From positions 62,001-126,000 of the forward strand of contig NZ_JRMP02000003.1 of NCBI RefSeq assembly GCF_000762875.2: 64,000 nucleotides of DNA, given 5' to 3'. The translations under genes and the position numbers were made by a program. The DNA comes from Helicobacter saguini (GTDB lineage: Bacteria; Campylobacterota; Campylobacteria; Campylobacterales; Helicobacteraceae). Numbering within the stretch: the first letter of the stretch is position 1; every line of letters starts with the position of its first letter. The notes beneath the pieces were generated by a model. It saw only the letters and a list, made by a program, of their open reading frames with translations. It made no database searches and was not told where the DNA came from. Below are positions 8,976 through 17,583 of this stretch, one piece after another.

Positions 8976-11751
8976 CGTTTAGGAGCGTTAAAAGTGCCAC
9001 GCCCACATCGCCAAAGACGGCTAGCCACATATTTGCAATGCCAAAAAGCCCAAGTGCGATTATGATTAATTTGACTAAAAGCACGAAAACTATGTTTTGA
9101 TAGGTGATTTTTTTTATTTTTCTAGCAATTTTAATTGCCGCTACCACGCCTTTTAGGCTAGGATTTGTCAAAATCACATCCGCGCTTTGCTTGCTTATGT
9201 CGTTATTAGAATCTTGTCCGCTAACGCTTATGCCCACATCGCTTGTGGCTAAAACGATAGAATCATTTATGCCATCGCCGACAAATGCGGTAATTGTGTG
9301 TGGGTTAAAGTTAGGATTTTTAGAACTTTTTATAGAATCTTTTGGGTTAGATTCTGTGTTTTTTGTCATATTGAGCGAATGCGAAATATCTATTTTTTCC
9401 TTATTTTGTTCTAAATTTTCTAACTTTATAGAATCTTTCTCTTGCGATAAAAAGTTAGTATTTTCATAACTTTTATTATACATTAATTCTTTTAGAATCT
9501 CCGCCTTTTGCGTTGGTAGTAAATTAGCAAAAAAACGTTTTATCCCTAGCAAACTTGCGATATAGCCGACACTTTTAGCATTATCACCGCTTAAAATAGC
9601 GTAAGGCTCAATGTTTAAGCCCCTTAAATCATTCATAACGCCCAAAGTATCAGGCTTCAAACTATCAGCAATTAGCACAAACCCCGCATACACGCCATTT
9701 TTAGCAATATGCACAATGGTGCAAGTCTCCATTTCACTAGATTCTAAGCTCGCTGAAAGCTTAGAAAAGCTGCTTACATCAATATTTTGCGACTTTAAAA
9801 GCTGCAAAGTTCCAACGATTATACAATCTCCCTTGCAAGTGACTAGGACGCCCTGCCCACCGCGTTCTTCATGCTTTAAAATATCGCAATTATGCCGCTT
9901 TAAATCCTTTAGCTTTTCATTTGAAAAATCAAGGAAAGCCCTTGCAATCGGGTGGCTACTAAATTGTTCAGCACAAATTGCACTTTGCAGCAAAATATCA
10001 TCGCTAAAGCCCGCACTACACACAATTTTAGCAATGCTAAATCGCCCATTTGTAAGCGTGCCGGTCTTGTCAAAAACGACATTTTTCACATTCGCAAGGC
10101 TCTCTAAAAAATTGCTACCTTTTATCAAAATGCCTTTCTTGCTAGCAATGCCAAGTGCGCCAAAATAGCCAAGTGGCACGGACAGCACGAGCGCACAAGG
10201 GCAGCTAACCATTAAAATAACTAACGCGCGATAAATCCACTCATGCCAGATTTGTGATGTAGTGTTAGAATCTTGTGTAACATTCAAATTAGATTCTAAG
10301 GTAGAAATATTATTGTTAGTTAGAAAATCAAGACTAAGGATAGAATCTAGCCTTACATCAAAATAAAGAGTTAGAAAAGGTGGAACTATTGCGACAATTA
10401 GTGCGATAAAAAACATAATGGGAGTGTAAATTTTTGCAAATTTAGTTATGATTTTTTGAGTTTTTGGTTTAGAATCACTTGCATTTTCTACCATTTCTTT
10501 AATCTTGCTAAGTTGCGAATTATGAAACTTTTGAGTGACTTTTGCTATAAGGGCGTGGCTAAGATTTATGCTACCAGCTAGAATCTGCTCGGTGGGCTTT
10601 ACGCTTTTTGGCACACTTTCACCATTTAAGGCACTCATATCAAGGTGGCTTTCCCCTTGCAAAATCACGCAATCCGCAGGCACACTTTCCCCTGCTTTTA
10701 TTAGAATCAAATCGCCTATTTGCAAATTCTGCGGGTTAGTATCTTGCCAAGTATTTTGGATATTTTGTTCTAAATTTCCTAACTTTTTAGAATCTGTTTT
10801 AAAATTTGCAAGCATTTTAGGTTGCCTTAATTTTTCAGTGGGTGGGAATGGGTGGGACTTTGAATCTAAGGCAGGCTGAAATGCTTGCAAATTTCTTGAA
10901 TTTATAGAATCTTTTAAGCTAGATTCTGTATTTTTATGGTTAGAATCTTGCAAATTTCCTAACTTTTTAGAATCTTCTTTCACTTTTACGTGTGCGATTT
11001 GTGGCATAATCGAAAGCAAGTTTGAAATGGATTTTTTAGCCTTGTTTGTCGAAATAGATTCTAAAAATTCACCCATTCTAAAGAACAACATAACCGCGAC
11101 AGCCTCGCTAATCTCGCCGATACAAAATGCCGCAATAGTCGCCACACACATTAGCAAATTCTCATCAAAAATCTCTTTATTTTTAATATTTTGAAAACTA
11201 GCCCTAAAGACAGGCAGCCCAGCTATCACATATAAAATACTTAAAATTGTAATATTAAAATAAACAAAATTATGAAATTTATAACTTTTAAAAAATGGTA
11301 AATATTCAAAACTTAGCATTACTAAAAATATAATTAAAAGAAAACTTAATAAAATTCCTTCTTTTTTTATAGAATCTTCTTTGAATTTTTTAATAAAAAA
11401 AGTTATAGATTCTATAATATTTTTAGAATCTTTTTGCAAATTAGATTCTAACTTTTCTTTATTTAAATTATTAAATTTAGAATCTACATTAGAATCTAGC
11501 AAATTAGATTCTATAAAATTAGTATTTTTAGCATTAGATTCTATATTTTGTTCTAAATTTTCTAACTTTGCATTTGGTTCTAATTTCTTAATTTTTTCTT
11601 TTACAGATTCTAAATCTTGCGTATCAATGCTGAGCGTATTTGTGCTAAAATTCACACTCACAGACGCCACACTGGGCATTTTAGCTAGCGCACTCTCTAG
11701 CTTTGCCGCACAACCAGCGCACGACAAATTATTAATCCTAAACTTTTGCAT
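8953..11751 (-). CDS. cadA: Zn/Cd/Co-type P1B ATPase with several repeat inserts
   Basis: 932 residues against roughly 690 in H. pylori CadA. An N-terminal HMA domain has CAGC at residues 11-14. The transmembrane CPC motif is in SCPCALVLSVPLGYFG. The phosphorylation loop is DKTGTLTNG and the hinge GDGINDS. The C-terminal KLIIIALGLFGIANMWLAVF helices match the CadA/ZntA subgroup rather than CopA. It exports divalent soft metals from the cytoplasm. DSK/ESN linkers occur after the HMA domain (about 66-112), within the actuator region (about 257-345, holding a long hairpin element) and in the nucleotide-binding domain. A REP-like copy lies at 9365-9391. The conserved core is complete, so the inserts add length without obvious loss. 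Confidence 0.9.
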   Translation of the reverse strand: MQKFRINNLSCAGCAAKLESALAKMPSVASVSVNFSTNTLSIDTQDLESVKEKIKKLEPNAKLENLEQNIESNAKNTNFIESNLLDSNVDSKFNNLNKEKLESNLQKDSKNIIESITFFIKKFKEDSIKKEGILLSFLLIIFLVMLSFEYLPFFKSYKFHNFVYFNITILSILYVIAGLPVFRASFQNIKNKEIFDENLLMCVATIAAFCIGEISEAVAVMLFFRMGEFLESISTNKAKKSISNLLSIMPQIAHVKVKEDSKKLGNLQDSNHKNTESSLKDSINSRNLQAFQPALDSKSHPFPPTEKLRQPKMLANFKTDSKKLGNLEQNIQNTWQDTNPQNLQIGDLILIKAGESVPADCVILQGESHLDMSALNGESVPKSVKPTEQILAGSINLSHALIAKVTQKFHNSQLSKIKEMVENASDSKPKTQKIITKFAKIYTPIMFFIALIVAIVPPFLTLYFDVRLDSILSLDFLTNNNISTLESNLNVTQDSNTTSQIWHEWIYRALVILMVSCPCALVLSVPLGYFGALGIASKKGILIKGSNFLESLANVKNVVFDKTGTLTNGRFSIAKIVCSAGFSDDILLQSAICAEQFSSHPIARAFLDFSNEKLKDLKRHNCDILKHEERGGQGVLVTCKGDCIIVGTLQLLKSQNIDVSSFSKLSASLESSEMETCTIVHIAKNGVYAGFVLIADSLKPDTLGVMNDLRGLNIEPYAILSGDNAKSVGYIASLLGIKRFFANLLPTQKAEILKELMYNKSYENTNFLSQEKDSIKLENLEQNKEKIDISHSLNMTKNTESNPKDSIKSSKNPNFNPHTITAFVGDGINDSIVLATSDVGISVSGQDSNNDISKQSADVILTNPSLKGVVAAIKIARKIKKITYQNIVFVLLVKLIIIALGLFGIANMWLAVFGDVGVALLTLLNALRVLRI
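10802..10894. repeat. Conserved-loop hairpin element in cadA
   Basis: Arms 10802-10829 and 10867-10894 are 28 bases each with 25 complementary. The loop carries CAGTGGGTGGGAATGGGTGG followed by GACTTTGAATC. It stays in frame within the cadA actuator linker. The arms differ from those of the copies in copA and the RND genes. Confidence 0.75.
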
Positions 11752-12095
11752 ATTCTAATCCTTTGGAGCAATTTAGATTCTAAAATTTATGTAAAAACTA
11801 TAATAAAATAGCCTAAAAATTATAGAATCTATAACTTATTTTGACCTATCGTCCGCCCACCGCCCTTTATGGACTTGATGGATAAATATTTTAGATTCTC
11901 ATAAACTAAACTTTATGATATTAATTTTTATTTTGCATAAAGCATTATAACACAAAAATACATATAGGGGGTATAGGTATATAAAAAATGTTTCATAAAG
12001 TTAAATTTATAGAATCTAAATTCCAAATATTGCAATGTTTTTCGCAAAAAGCTAAAAAATCTGCTAAAATTTAGGTTTTATTTGTAAGGAAAGTA
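11752..12095. other. Divergent cadA-gltS spacer
   Basis: About 340 gene-free bases. They hold a CGCCCACCGCCC repeat copy near 11852, several TAGAWTCTA motifs and a G-rich TATAGGGGGTATAGG element near 11965 that could be a regulatory site. TGCTAAAAT at about 12062-12070 is a likely extended -10 for gltS. Confidence 0.4.
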
Positions 12096-14330
12096 ATGAA
12101 GATTTTAAAGAATTTATATATTTTAATTGTGTTTTTGTGTGTGAATGTGTGTGTGTTAAGTGCCGATAGTATCGAGTTTAACGCGAGTGATTATGCGGTG
12201 AGTGAGTGCAAGAAAATTAATACTCCTAAGGATGCCCCTAAGGATAAAAAGACAAAAGAAGATTCAAATGTTGCTAAAGATGAAAAGTCAAAAGAAAATT
12301 TAGAATCTGCTAAATTAGAATCTGCTAAAAATGAAAAAGATTCTATAAAAATGCCGAGTGAAAAGAAAATGCCAACTTGGCGAAATGGCTATGCTATAAG
12401 TGCGGAGAGTGCGCATCTTTATACCGCGCCACTTGAGTCTTGCGATTTATATTCGATTAATTTTGATACGCCAGAGCCTGAGATTCCATTCAATCTTAAT
12501 AATGAAACTAGCCACGCCTTGAGAGTAGATTCCATAAATAATAGCCACGTCGTGACAGCAGATTCTAAAAACACAGAATCTAATGCAACTTTAAACACAA
12601 ATAAAGATTCTAAAAGTGCGATAAATCCGCAAGATTCTAATACAAATCTAGCCAAAATAGATTCTAAAAACAAAATAGATTCTAAGAGCGAATTACACAA
12701 TATAGAATCTAAAAATATAGAATCTAAAAACGCCCACAAAGCAGATTCTAAAGCGGATATTAAAATAGAATCTAACGCCACCAACGCAGATTTTAAAAAC
12801 ATAGAATCTAAAACCGCCGCAAACATCACAAAAGATTCCAACATTACAGAATCTAAAACCGCCACGCCACAAACAAATATAGATTCTAAAAACACAGAAT
12901 CCGCCACAAACACCATAATAGAATACACCAACCCCAAAGATTACATTATCCATAATAAAACTATGCAAAATATTATATATAATGGAATACCTAAAAACGA
13001 AAAAGTTACAATTATCGCAACTTTTGGCGATTTTTATAAGATTCAATACACCACAAAAATAAACAAAGAAAATGTCGAAATCACAGGCTTTATCAAAAAA
13101 AGTGACGCAAAACTAGCCGCTTTTAACTTTGATTTTTACTTCACGCTCGTGTGTATGGTGTTTGTGCTGCTTTTGGGTCGCTACATTATCGCACGTGTCA
13201 AACTTTTGCAGGATTATAACATCCCAGAGCCCGTTGTGGGCGGCATTTTGGCGGCGATTTTTATTTTGTGTGCGTATCAGTTTTTGGGCGTTGAGTTTAA
13301 GTTTGATGGTTCGCTTAAAGACCCGCTAATGCTTGCGTTTTTCTCATCCATCGGCTTGTCTGCGGACTTTGCGTCTCTTAAAAAGGGTGGCAAAATGCTA
13401 GGCATTTTCCTTGTTGTCGTGGTTGTGTTGCTATTTTTGCAAAATTTCATCGGCGTTGGCGTGGCTTACGCGATGGGGACAAACCCGCTAATAGGCATGC
13501 TAGGCGGCTCAATCACAATGAGCGGCGGACATGGCACGGGCGCTGCGTGGGCAGCGACTTTTAGCGACCCGCCCTACAACTTCGCCGCGGCGATGGAAGT
13601 GGCAATGGCGTGTGCGACCTTTGGGCTTATTATGGGCGGCATTATCGGCGGTCCTACGGCGCGATATTTGATTAAAAAATACAAGCTAAAAACGCCCGGC
13701 AAAGAGCATAACAATGACGACCCGCACGGCTTTGAGACGCCGCAAAAGGAGCGGCTAATCACGCCTATTAGTTTTATAGAATCTTTGGCGTTAATTGCGA
13801 TTTGTCTGCTTGTTGGGAATTTGCTAAGTGATTTTGTCAAAAGCCTCGCTCCTAGCTTTAATCTGCCGACTTTTGTGTATTGTCTATTTGTCGGCGTGGT
13901 GCTGCGAAATGCTTTGAGTGCGACGAACATTCACCATGTTTTTGATAGGGAAGTAAGCGTGCTTGGCAATGTTTCGCTTTCATTATTTCTAGCCTTTGCG
14001 ATGATGACTTTGAACCTTTGGGAGCTAGTCGCTTTGGCGCTGCCTATGATTGTGATACTTGTGGCGCAAGCCGTGTGTATGGTGCTTTTTGCGATTTACG
14101 TTACCTTTAGATTCTGCGGACGCGACTATGATGCGGCGGTGCTGGCTAGCGGACATTGTGGCTTTGGGCTTGGCGCGACCCCTACTGCGATGGTAAATAT
14201 GCAAACGGTTACAAGCCACTATGGTCCTAGCCATATGGCATTTATCATCGTGCCGCTTGTTGGCGCATTTTTCATCGACATCATTAACGCAGTGGTAATC
14301 CAGCTAATCTTGCAAATCCTACCGATGTAG
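12096..14330 (+). CDS. gltS: Sodium/glutamate symporter GltS with long N-terminal SH3-like extension
   Basis: 744 residues where GltS usually has about 400. Residues from about 345 onward are a complete GltS permease, including IPEPVVGGILAA, the re-entrant GGSITMSGGHGTGAAWA and the symmetric GHCGFGLGATPTAMVNM. The first 340 residues have a signal peptide or membrane anchor (ILIVFLCVNVCVLS), a DSK/ESN repeat stretch (about 150-270) and an SH3-like fold (YNGIPKNEKVTIIATFGDFY) just before the first permease helix. The SH3-like part should lie in the periplasm. AAGGAAAGTA precedes the ATG. The permease call is secure; the reason for the extension is unknown. Eight bases separate it from tsaE. Confidence 0.88.
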   Translation: MKILKNLYILIVFLCVNVCVLSADSIEFNASDYAVSECKKINTPKDAPKDKKTKEDSNVAKDEKSKENLESAKLESAKNEKDSIKMPSEKKMPTWRNGYAISAESAHLYTAPLESCDLYSINFDTPEPEIPFNLNNETSHALRVDSINNSHVVTADSKNTESNATLNTNKDSKSAINPQDSNTNLAKIDSKNKIDSKSELHNIESKNIESKNAHKADSKADIKIESNATNADFKNIESKTAANITKDSNITESKTATPQTNIDSKNTESATNTIIEYTNPKDYIIHNKTMQNIIYNGIPKNEKVTIIATFGDFYKIQYTTKINKENVEITGFIKKSDAKLAAFNFDFYFTLVCMVFVLLLGRYIIARVKLLQDYNIPEPVVGGILAAIFILCAYQFLGVEFKFDGSLKDPLMLAFFSSIGLSADFASLKKGGKMLGIFLVVVVVLLFLQNFIGVGVAYAMGTNPLIGMLGGSITMSGGHGTGAAWAATFSDPPYNFAAAMEVAMACATFGLIMGGIIGGPTARYLIKKYKLKTPGKEHNNDDPHGFETPQKERLITPISFIESLALIAICLLVGNLLSDFVKSLAPSFNLPTFVYCLFVGVVLRNALSATNIHHVFDREVSVLGNVSLSLFLAFAMMTLNLWELVALALPMIVILVAQAVCMVLFAIYVTFRFCGRDYDAAVLASGHCGFGLGATPTAMVNMQTVTSHYGPSHMAFIIVPLVGAFFIDIINAVVIQLILQILPM

Positions 14331-14337
14331 CCACGCG

Positions 14338-14745
14338 ATGAATGATATAAAACAGGTTTTAGATTCTATAAATTCGCTAATTGATAATGGCGTAAATATT
14401 TTTTTACTTAGCGGAAATGTAGGCGTGGGGAAAACTTTTTTGGTTAAAGAATTTGCCAAAACAAAGGGCATTACGCAGGTAAATTCACCTACATTCTCAT
14501 TTATCCACGAATATGCGTCTTTAGATTCTAAGATTTTTCATTATGATTTATATCTAAAAAACACACAAGATTCTAAGGCAAAATTATTAGAATCTTTAAG
14601 CCTTGAAGGCATCCACTTTATTGAATGGGGCGACAAATCTCTAGCTCAAACCTTGCAATCCTTAGGCTTTTGTGTAAGTCTAGTTGAAATTACAGAATCT
14701 AGCACTAAAGATTCTAGAATCTATACAATTATTAGTATATTTTAA
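14338..14745 (+). CDS. tsaE: tRNA threonylcarbamoyladenosine ATPase TsaE
   Basis: 135 residues, the usual size. The P-loop is LLSGNVGVGKTFLVKEFA, followed by SPTFSFIHEY and an FIEWGDK motif, all hallmarks of TsaE. TsaE drives the TsaBD complex that makes t6A37 on ANN-decoding tRNAs. It starts 8 bases after the gltS stop, implying co-transcription. Two TAGAWTCTA units appear in frame, giving LDSKIFHYD and NTQDSKAK, and the C-terminal tail is built from further motif copies. Confidence 0.88.
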   Translation: MNDIKQVLDSINSLIDNGVNIFLLSGNVGVGKTFLVKEFAKTKGITQVNSPTFSFIHEYASLDSKIFHYDLYLKNTQDSKAKLLESLSLEGIHFIEWGDKSLAQTLQSLGFCVSLVEITESSTKDSRIYTIISIF

Positions 14746-14782
14746 TTTTGATAAATTCTTTTCCGTATCTAAAGTATGGAAT

Positions 14783-16108
14783 CTAGCGGTGAAGGACTGA
14801 GAGTTTATGTGCTTGTAAGCCTTCGATGTCGGCGATTGTAGCACATGCTTCACGTAAAGATTCTAAGCCATCTTTTGTAAATGATAAAAGCGATGTGCGT
14901 GTGCTAAAGTTTTCGCTGCTTAATGGTGAGAAAAACTTCGCACTGCCGCCTGTTGGCAGCGTGTGGTTTGGTCCTGCTAGGTAGTCGCCGATAGCCTCTG
15001 GGGTGTAGCGACCTAAGAAAATCGCGCCAGCGGCTTTTATGCGTGGGAGCAAGTCTAGCGGGTTTTGCGTGATGATTTCAAGGTGCTCGGGTGCGATTTC
15101 ATTCATCAGTGCCGCGCCTTGCTTTAGGTTTTCGACTACGATTATGACGCCGCGGCTATTTATGCTTTTTTCCGCTATTTCGCGGCGGGTTAAGGTCGCT
15201 AGTTTTTTATCAATTTTGGTGGCGACTTGCGTTGCCAAAAGTGCGTCATCTGTGATTAAAATGGAGCTAGCTAGCTCGTCATGCTCGGCTTGTGATAGCA
15301 TATCAATCGCCAAAGTGTCAATGGGCGCGCTCCTATCCGCTAGTATGCCTATTTCGCTAGGACCGGCTATCATATCGATATTGACCTCGCCAAATACAAG
15401 CTTTTTCGCGGTCGCCACATAGATGTTGCCAGGACCTGTGATGACATCGACTTTCCGCACACTTTTGGAATCTTGCGTAGCGTTTGTTCGCCATTTTTTA
15501 TCGCCTAAACCGTAAGCCAAAAGCCCTATCGCGCCCACACCGCCGACTTTGTAGGCTTCTTTTATGTCACAAAGATACATCGCGGCAAGGAGCAGTTCGT
15601 TGATTTCATTTCGCGGCGTGGGCGTGGTTACAACGATATTTTGCACGCCTGCGACTTTTGCGGGGATGGCATTCATCAAAAGTGAGCTAGGGTAAAACGC
15701 CTTGCCACCTGGGACATAAAGCCCAGCGCGCGATACAGGCAGCACGATTTGCCCTAGCGTATTTGCGTAGTTATCGTTCTTTATAAAGCCGCGTGGCTTA
15801 GTGTATTCGTGGAATGTGTAGATTCTATCATACGCAATTTTTAGGGCGTCTTTGCTTTTAGAATCTAGATTTTTGTAGGCATTTTCGGCGTGATTAAAGT
15901 CGATTTTTAGGCACTCTAAGGACTTTGGATTCCAAGAATCATACTTTGCTACCAGCTCTAAAATGCTATCTATCCCACGCTTTTTTATATCCTTAAGCGT
16001 CTCTAAAACGCTAGGGATAATGCTATCCATATCCTCACTAGCGCGATTTAGCAGGATATTAAACTCATTCTCAAAGTTAGAATCTTTTGTGTTTAGAATC
16101 TTTATCAT
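14783..16108 (-). CDS. hisD: Histidinol dehydrogenase
   Basis: 441 residues. It shows the HisD signatures VPGGKAFYPSSLLMN, the GPGNIYVATAKK region, IDMIAGPSEIGILAD, the zinc-site motif LSQAEHDELAS and GPNHTLPTGGSAKFF. It catalyses the last two oxidations of histidine synthesis. The start ATGATAAAGATTC follows AATGGAGAA. No other his gene is in the window, so here it is separated from the rest of the pathway. The core lacks repeat inserts, apart from a short stretch near residue 215 (TNATQDSKSVRKV). Confidence 0.95.
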   Translation of the reverse strand: MIKILNTKDSNFENEFNILLNRASEDMDSIIPSVLETLKDIKKRGIDSILELVAKYDSWNPKSLECLKIDFNHAENAYKNLDSKSKDALKIAYDRIYTFHEYTKPRGFIKNDNYANTLGQIVLPVSRAGLYVPGGKAFYPSSLLMNAIPAKVAGVQNIVVTTPTPRNEINELLLAAMYLCDIKEAYKVGGVGAIGLLAYGLGDKKWRTNATQDSKSVRKVDVITGPGNIYVATAKKLVFGEVNIDMIAGPSEIGILADRSAPIDTLAIDMLSQAEHDELASSILITDDALLATQVATKIDKKLATLTRREIAEKSINSRGVIIVVENLKQGAALMNEIAPEHLEIITQNPLDLLPRIKAAGAIFLGRYTPEAIGDYLAGPNHTLPTGGSAKFFSPLSSENFSTRTSLLSFTKDGLESLREACATIADIEGLQAHKLSVLHR

Positions 16109-16216
16109 TTTATTTTCTCCATTTATATTTATTTGATTCTATCATTGAAAGTTAGAATCTTTTGTTAGAATCTACAAAAATATTAGGGGAAAATATAAAG
16201 CGAGAATCACATTTCA

Positions 16217-17374
16217 TTATACCTTACAATATTCCTTGATTTCGGCGGTTTTGTCTGTTTTTTCCCATGTGAAATCTGGCAACTCGCGACCGAAGTGTCC
16301 ATAACTTGCGGTTTTTTGATATATCGGGCGGAGTAAGTCTAAAGATTCTATAATGCCTTTTGGCGTAAGTTTAAAGATGCGTTTTACGCACTCTGTCAAT
16401 ACTGAATCTTCCACGCGACCTGTGCCTTGCGTATTCACTAAAATGCTAACCGGCTCGACTACGCCGATAGCGTAAGCCACCTGCACGGTAGCCTTATCAC
16501 ACACGCCACTAGCCACTAGATTTTTGGCGACATATCGTGCCGCATACGCCGCACTTCTATCCACTTTGCTAGGGTCTTTCCCACTAAATGCGCCACCCCC
16601 ATGCGGACAGCTCCCACCATAAGTATCAACGATGATTTTGCGACCTGTCAAACCTGCATCGCCCTGCGGTCCGCCTATTACAAACTTGCCTGTGGGATTT
16701 ACAAAATAGCGGATATTATCGTTCAAATACTGCTCTGGCAGGACTTTCTGCACGATTTCTTCAATCACGGCATCTTTCAAATGATTTTGCTGCGTTTCAG
16801 GGCTATGCTGCGTTGAAATCACAATCGTATCAATCGCGCTCGGCACACCATTTTCATACCGCACGGTCACTTGAGATTTCCCATCTGGGCGTAAAAAGGG
16901 CAGCGTGCCATCCTTTCTAGCCTTTGCAAGTCCTTCAGTCAGTCGGTGTGAAAGCCATATCGGCAAGGGCATAAGCTGCGGCGTCTCACGACACGCATAG
17001 CCAAACATTAGCCCCTGGTCGCCTGCGCCGATTTCGCCATCTTCTCTATCCACGCCTTGATTAATATCTGGGCTTTGCTCCCCGATACCATTTAGCACGG
17101 CGGCACTGCGATAGTCAAAGCCATAAAGTGCGTCAGTGTAGCCGATTTCTTGCACGACTTTTCGCGCGATTTCTTGCATGGGCGCATATACGCTAGTTTT
17201 TAGCTCGCCAGCAATTACGCAAAAGCCATTGCTTACAAGTGTTTCGCACGCCACACGTGCCTTTTTATCGCGCGCTATGATGTAGTCTAGCACAGCGTCA
17301 CTTATTTGGTCTGCCATTTTATCTGGGTGTCCTTCTGTTACTGATTCGCTTGTGAATAGGTATGAATTGCTCAT
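16217..17374 (-). CDS. metK: S-adenosylmethionine synthetase
   Basis: 385 residues from ATG 17374, which has AAAGGACAAAA upstream. The frame extends further (to 17458) but that part is AT-rich leader and not conserved. Family motifs: [15 protein letters not shown] at the start, [31 protein letters not shown] and the C-terminal [11 protein letters not shown]. It makes SAM from methionine and ATP, feeding the methyltransferases nearby and spermidine synthesis through decarboxylated SAM. It is free of inserts, in contrast to its neighbours. Confidence 0.96.
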   Translation of the reverse strand: MSNSYLFTSESVTEGHPDKMADQISDAVLDYIIARDKKARVACETLVSNGFCVIAGELKTSVYAPMQEIARKVVQEIGYTDALYGFDYRSAAVLNGIGEQSPDINQGVDREDGEIGAGDQGLMFGYACRETPQLMPLPIWLSHRLTEGLAKARKDGTLPFLRPDGKSQVTVRYENGVPSAIDTIVISTQHSPETQQNHLKDAVIEEIVQKVLPEQYLNDNIRYFVNPTGKFVIGGPQGDAGLTGRKIIVDTYGGSCPHGGGAFSGKDPSKVDRSAAYAARYVAKNLVASGVCDKATVQVAYAIGVVEPVSILVNTQGTGRVEDSVLTECVKRIFKLTPKGIIESLDLLRPIYQKTASYGHFGRELPDFTWEKTDKTAEIKEYCKV

Positions 17375-17531
17375 TTTTGTCCTTTTGTTTTTTAAAAAAT
17401 ATGTGAAAGAATAGCACAAAATATTAAATATACATATTGTAATTTTAATTTTTTGCATAAAATTAGCGTTTCTTTTTTGTTATGTTTTTGGGTTTATAAT
17501 TTGCGTTTTGATTGTGATTTATAGAATCTTT

Positions 17532-17558
17532 CGTCATATTGAGCGAAGCGAAATATGT
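17532..17558 (+). repeat. REP-like GTCATATTGAGCGAAGCGAA copy upstream of copA
   Basis: Same family as the in-frame copies in cadA, dapA and the TonB receptor gene. It lies in the copA leader after a TAGAATCT motif. Confidence 0.6.
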
Positions 17559-17583
17559 GATTATGTATTTTTAGGGGTTTTTT

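Noticed and set aside
8794-8982. 62-residue + strand ORF
   Set aside because: It is made by the imperfect tandem repeats and overlaps the cadA end. No good ribosome binding site.
17374-17458. N-terminal extension of MetK
   Set aside because: [19 protein letters not shown] is the conserved start, with its own ribosome binding site.
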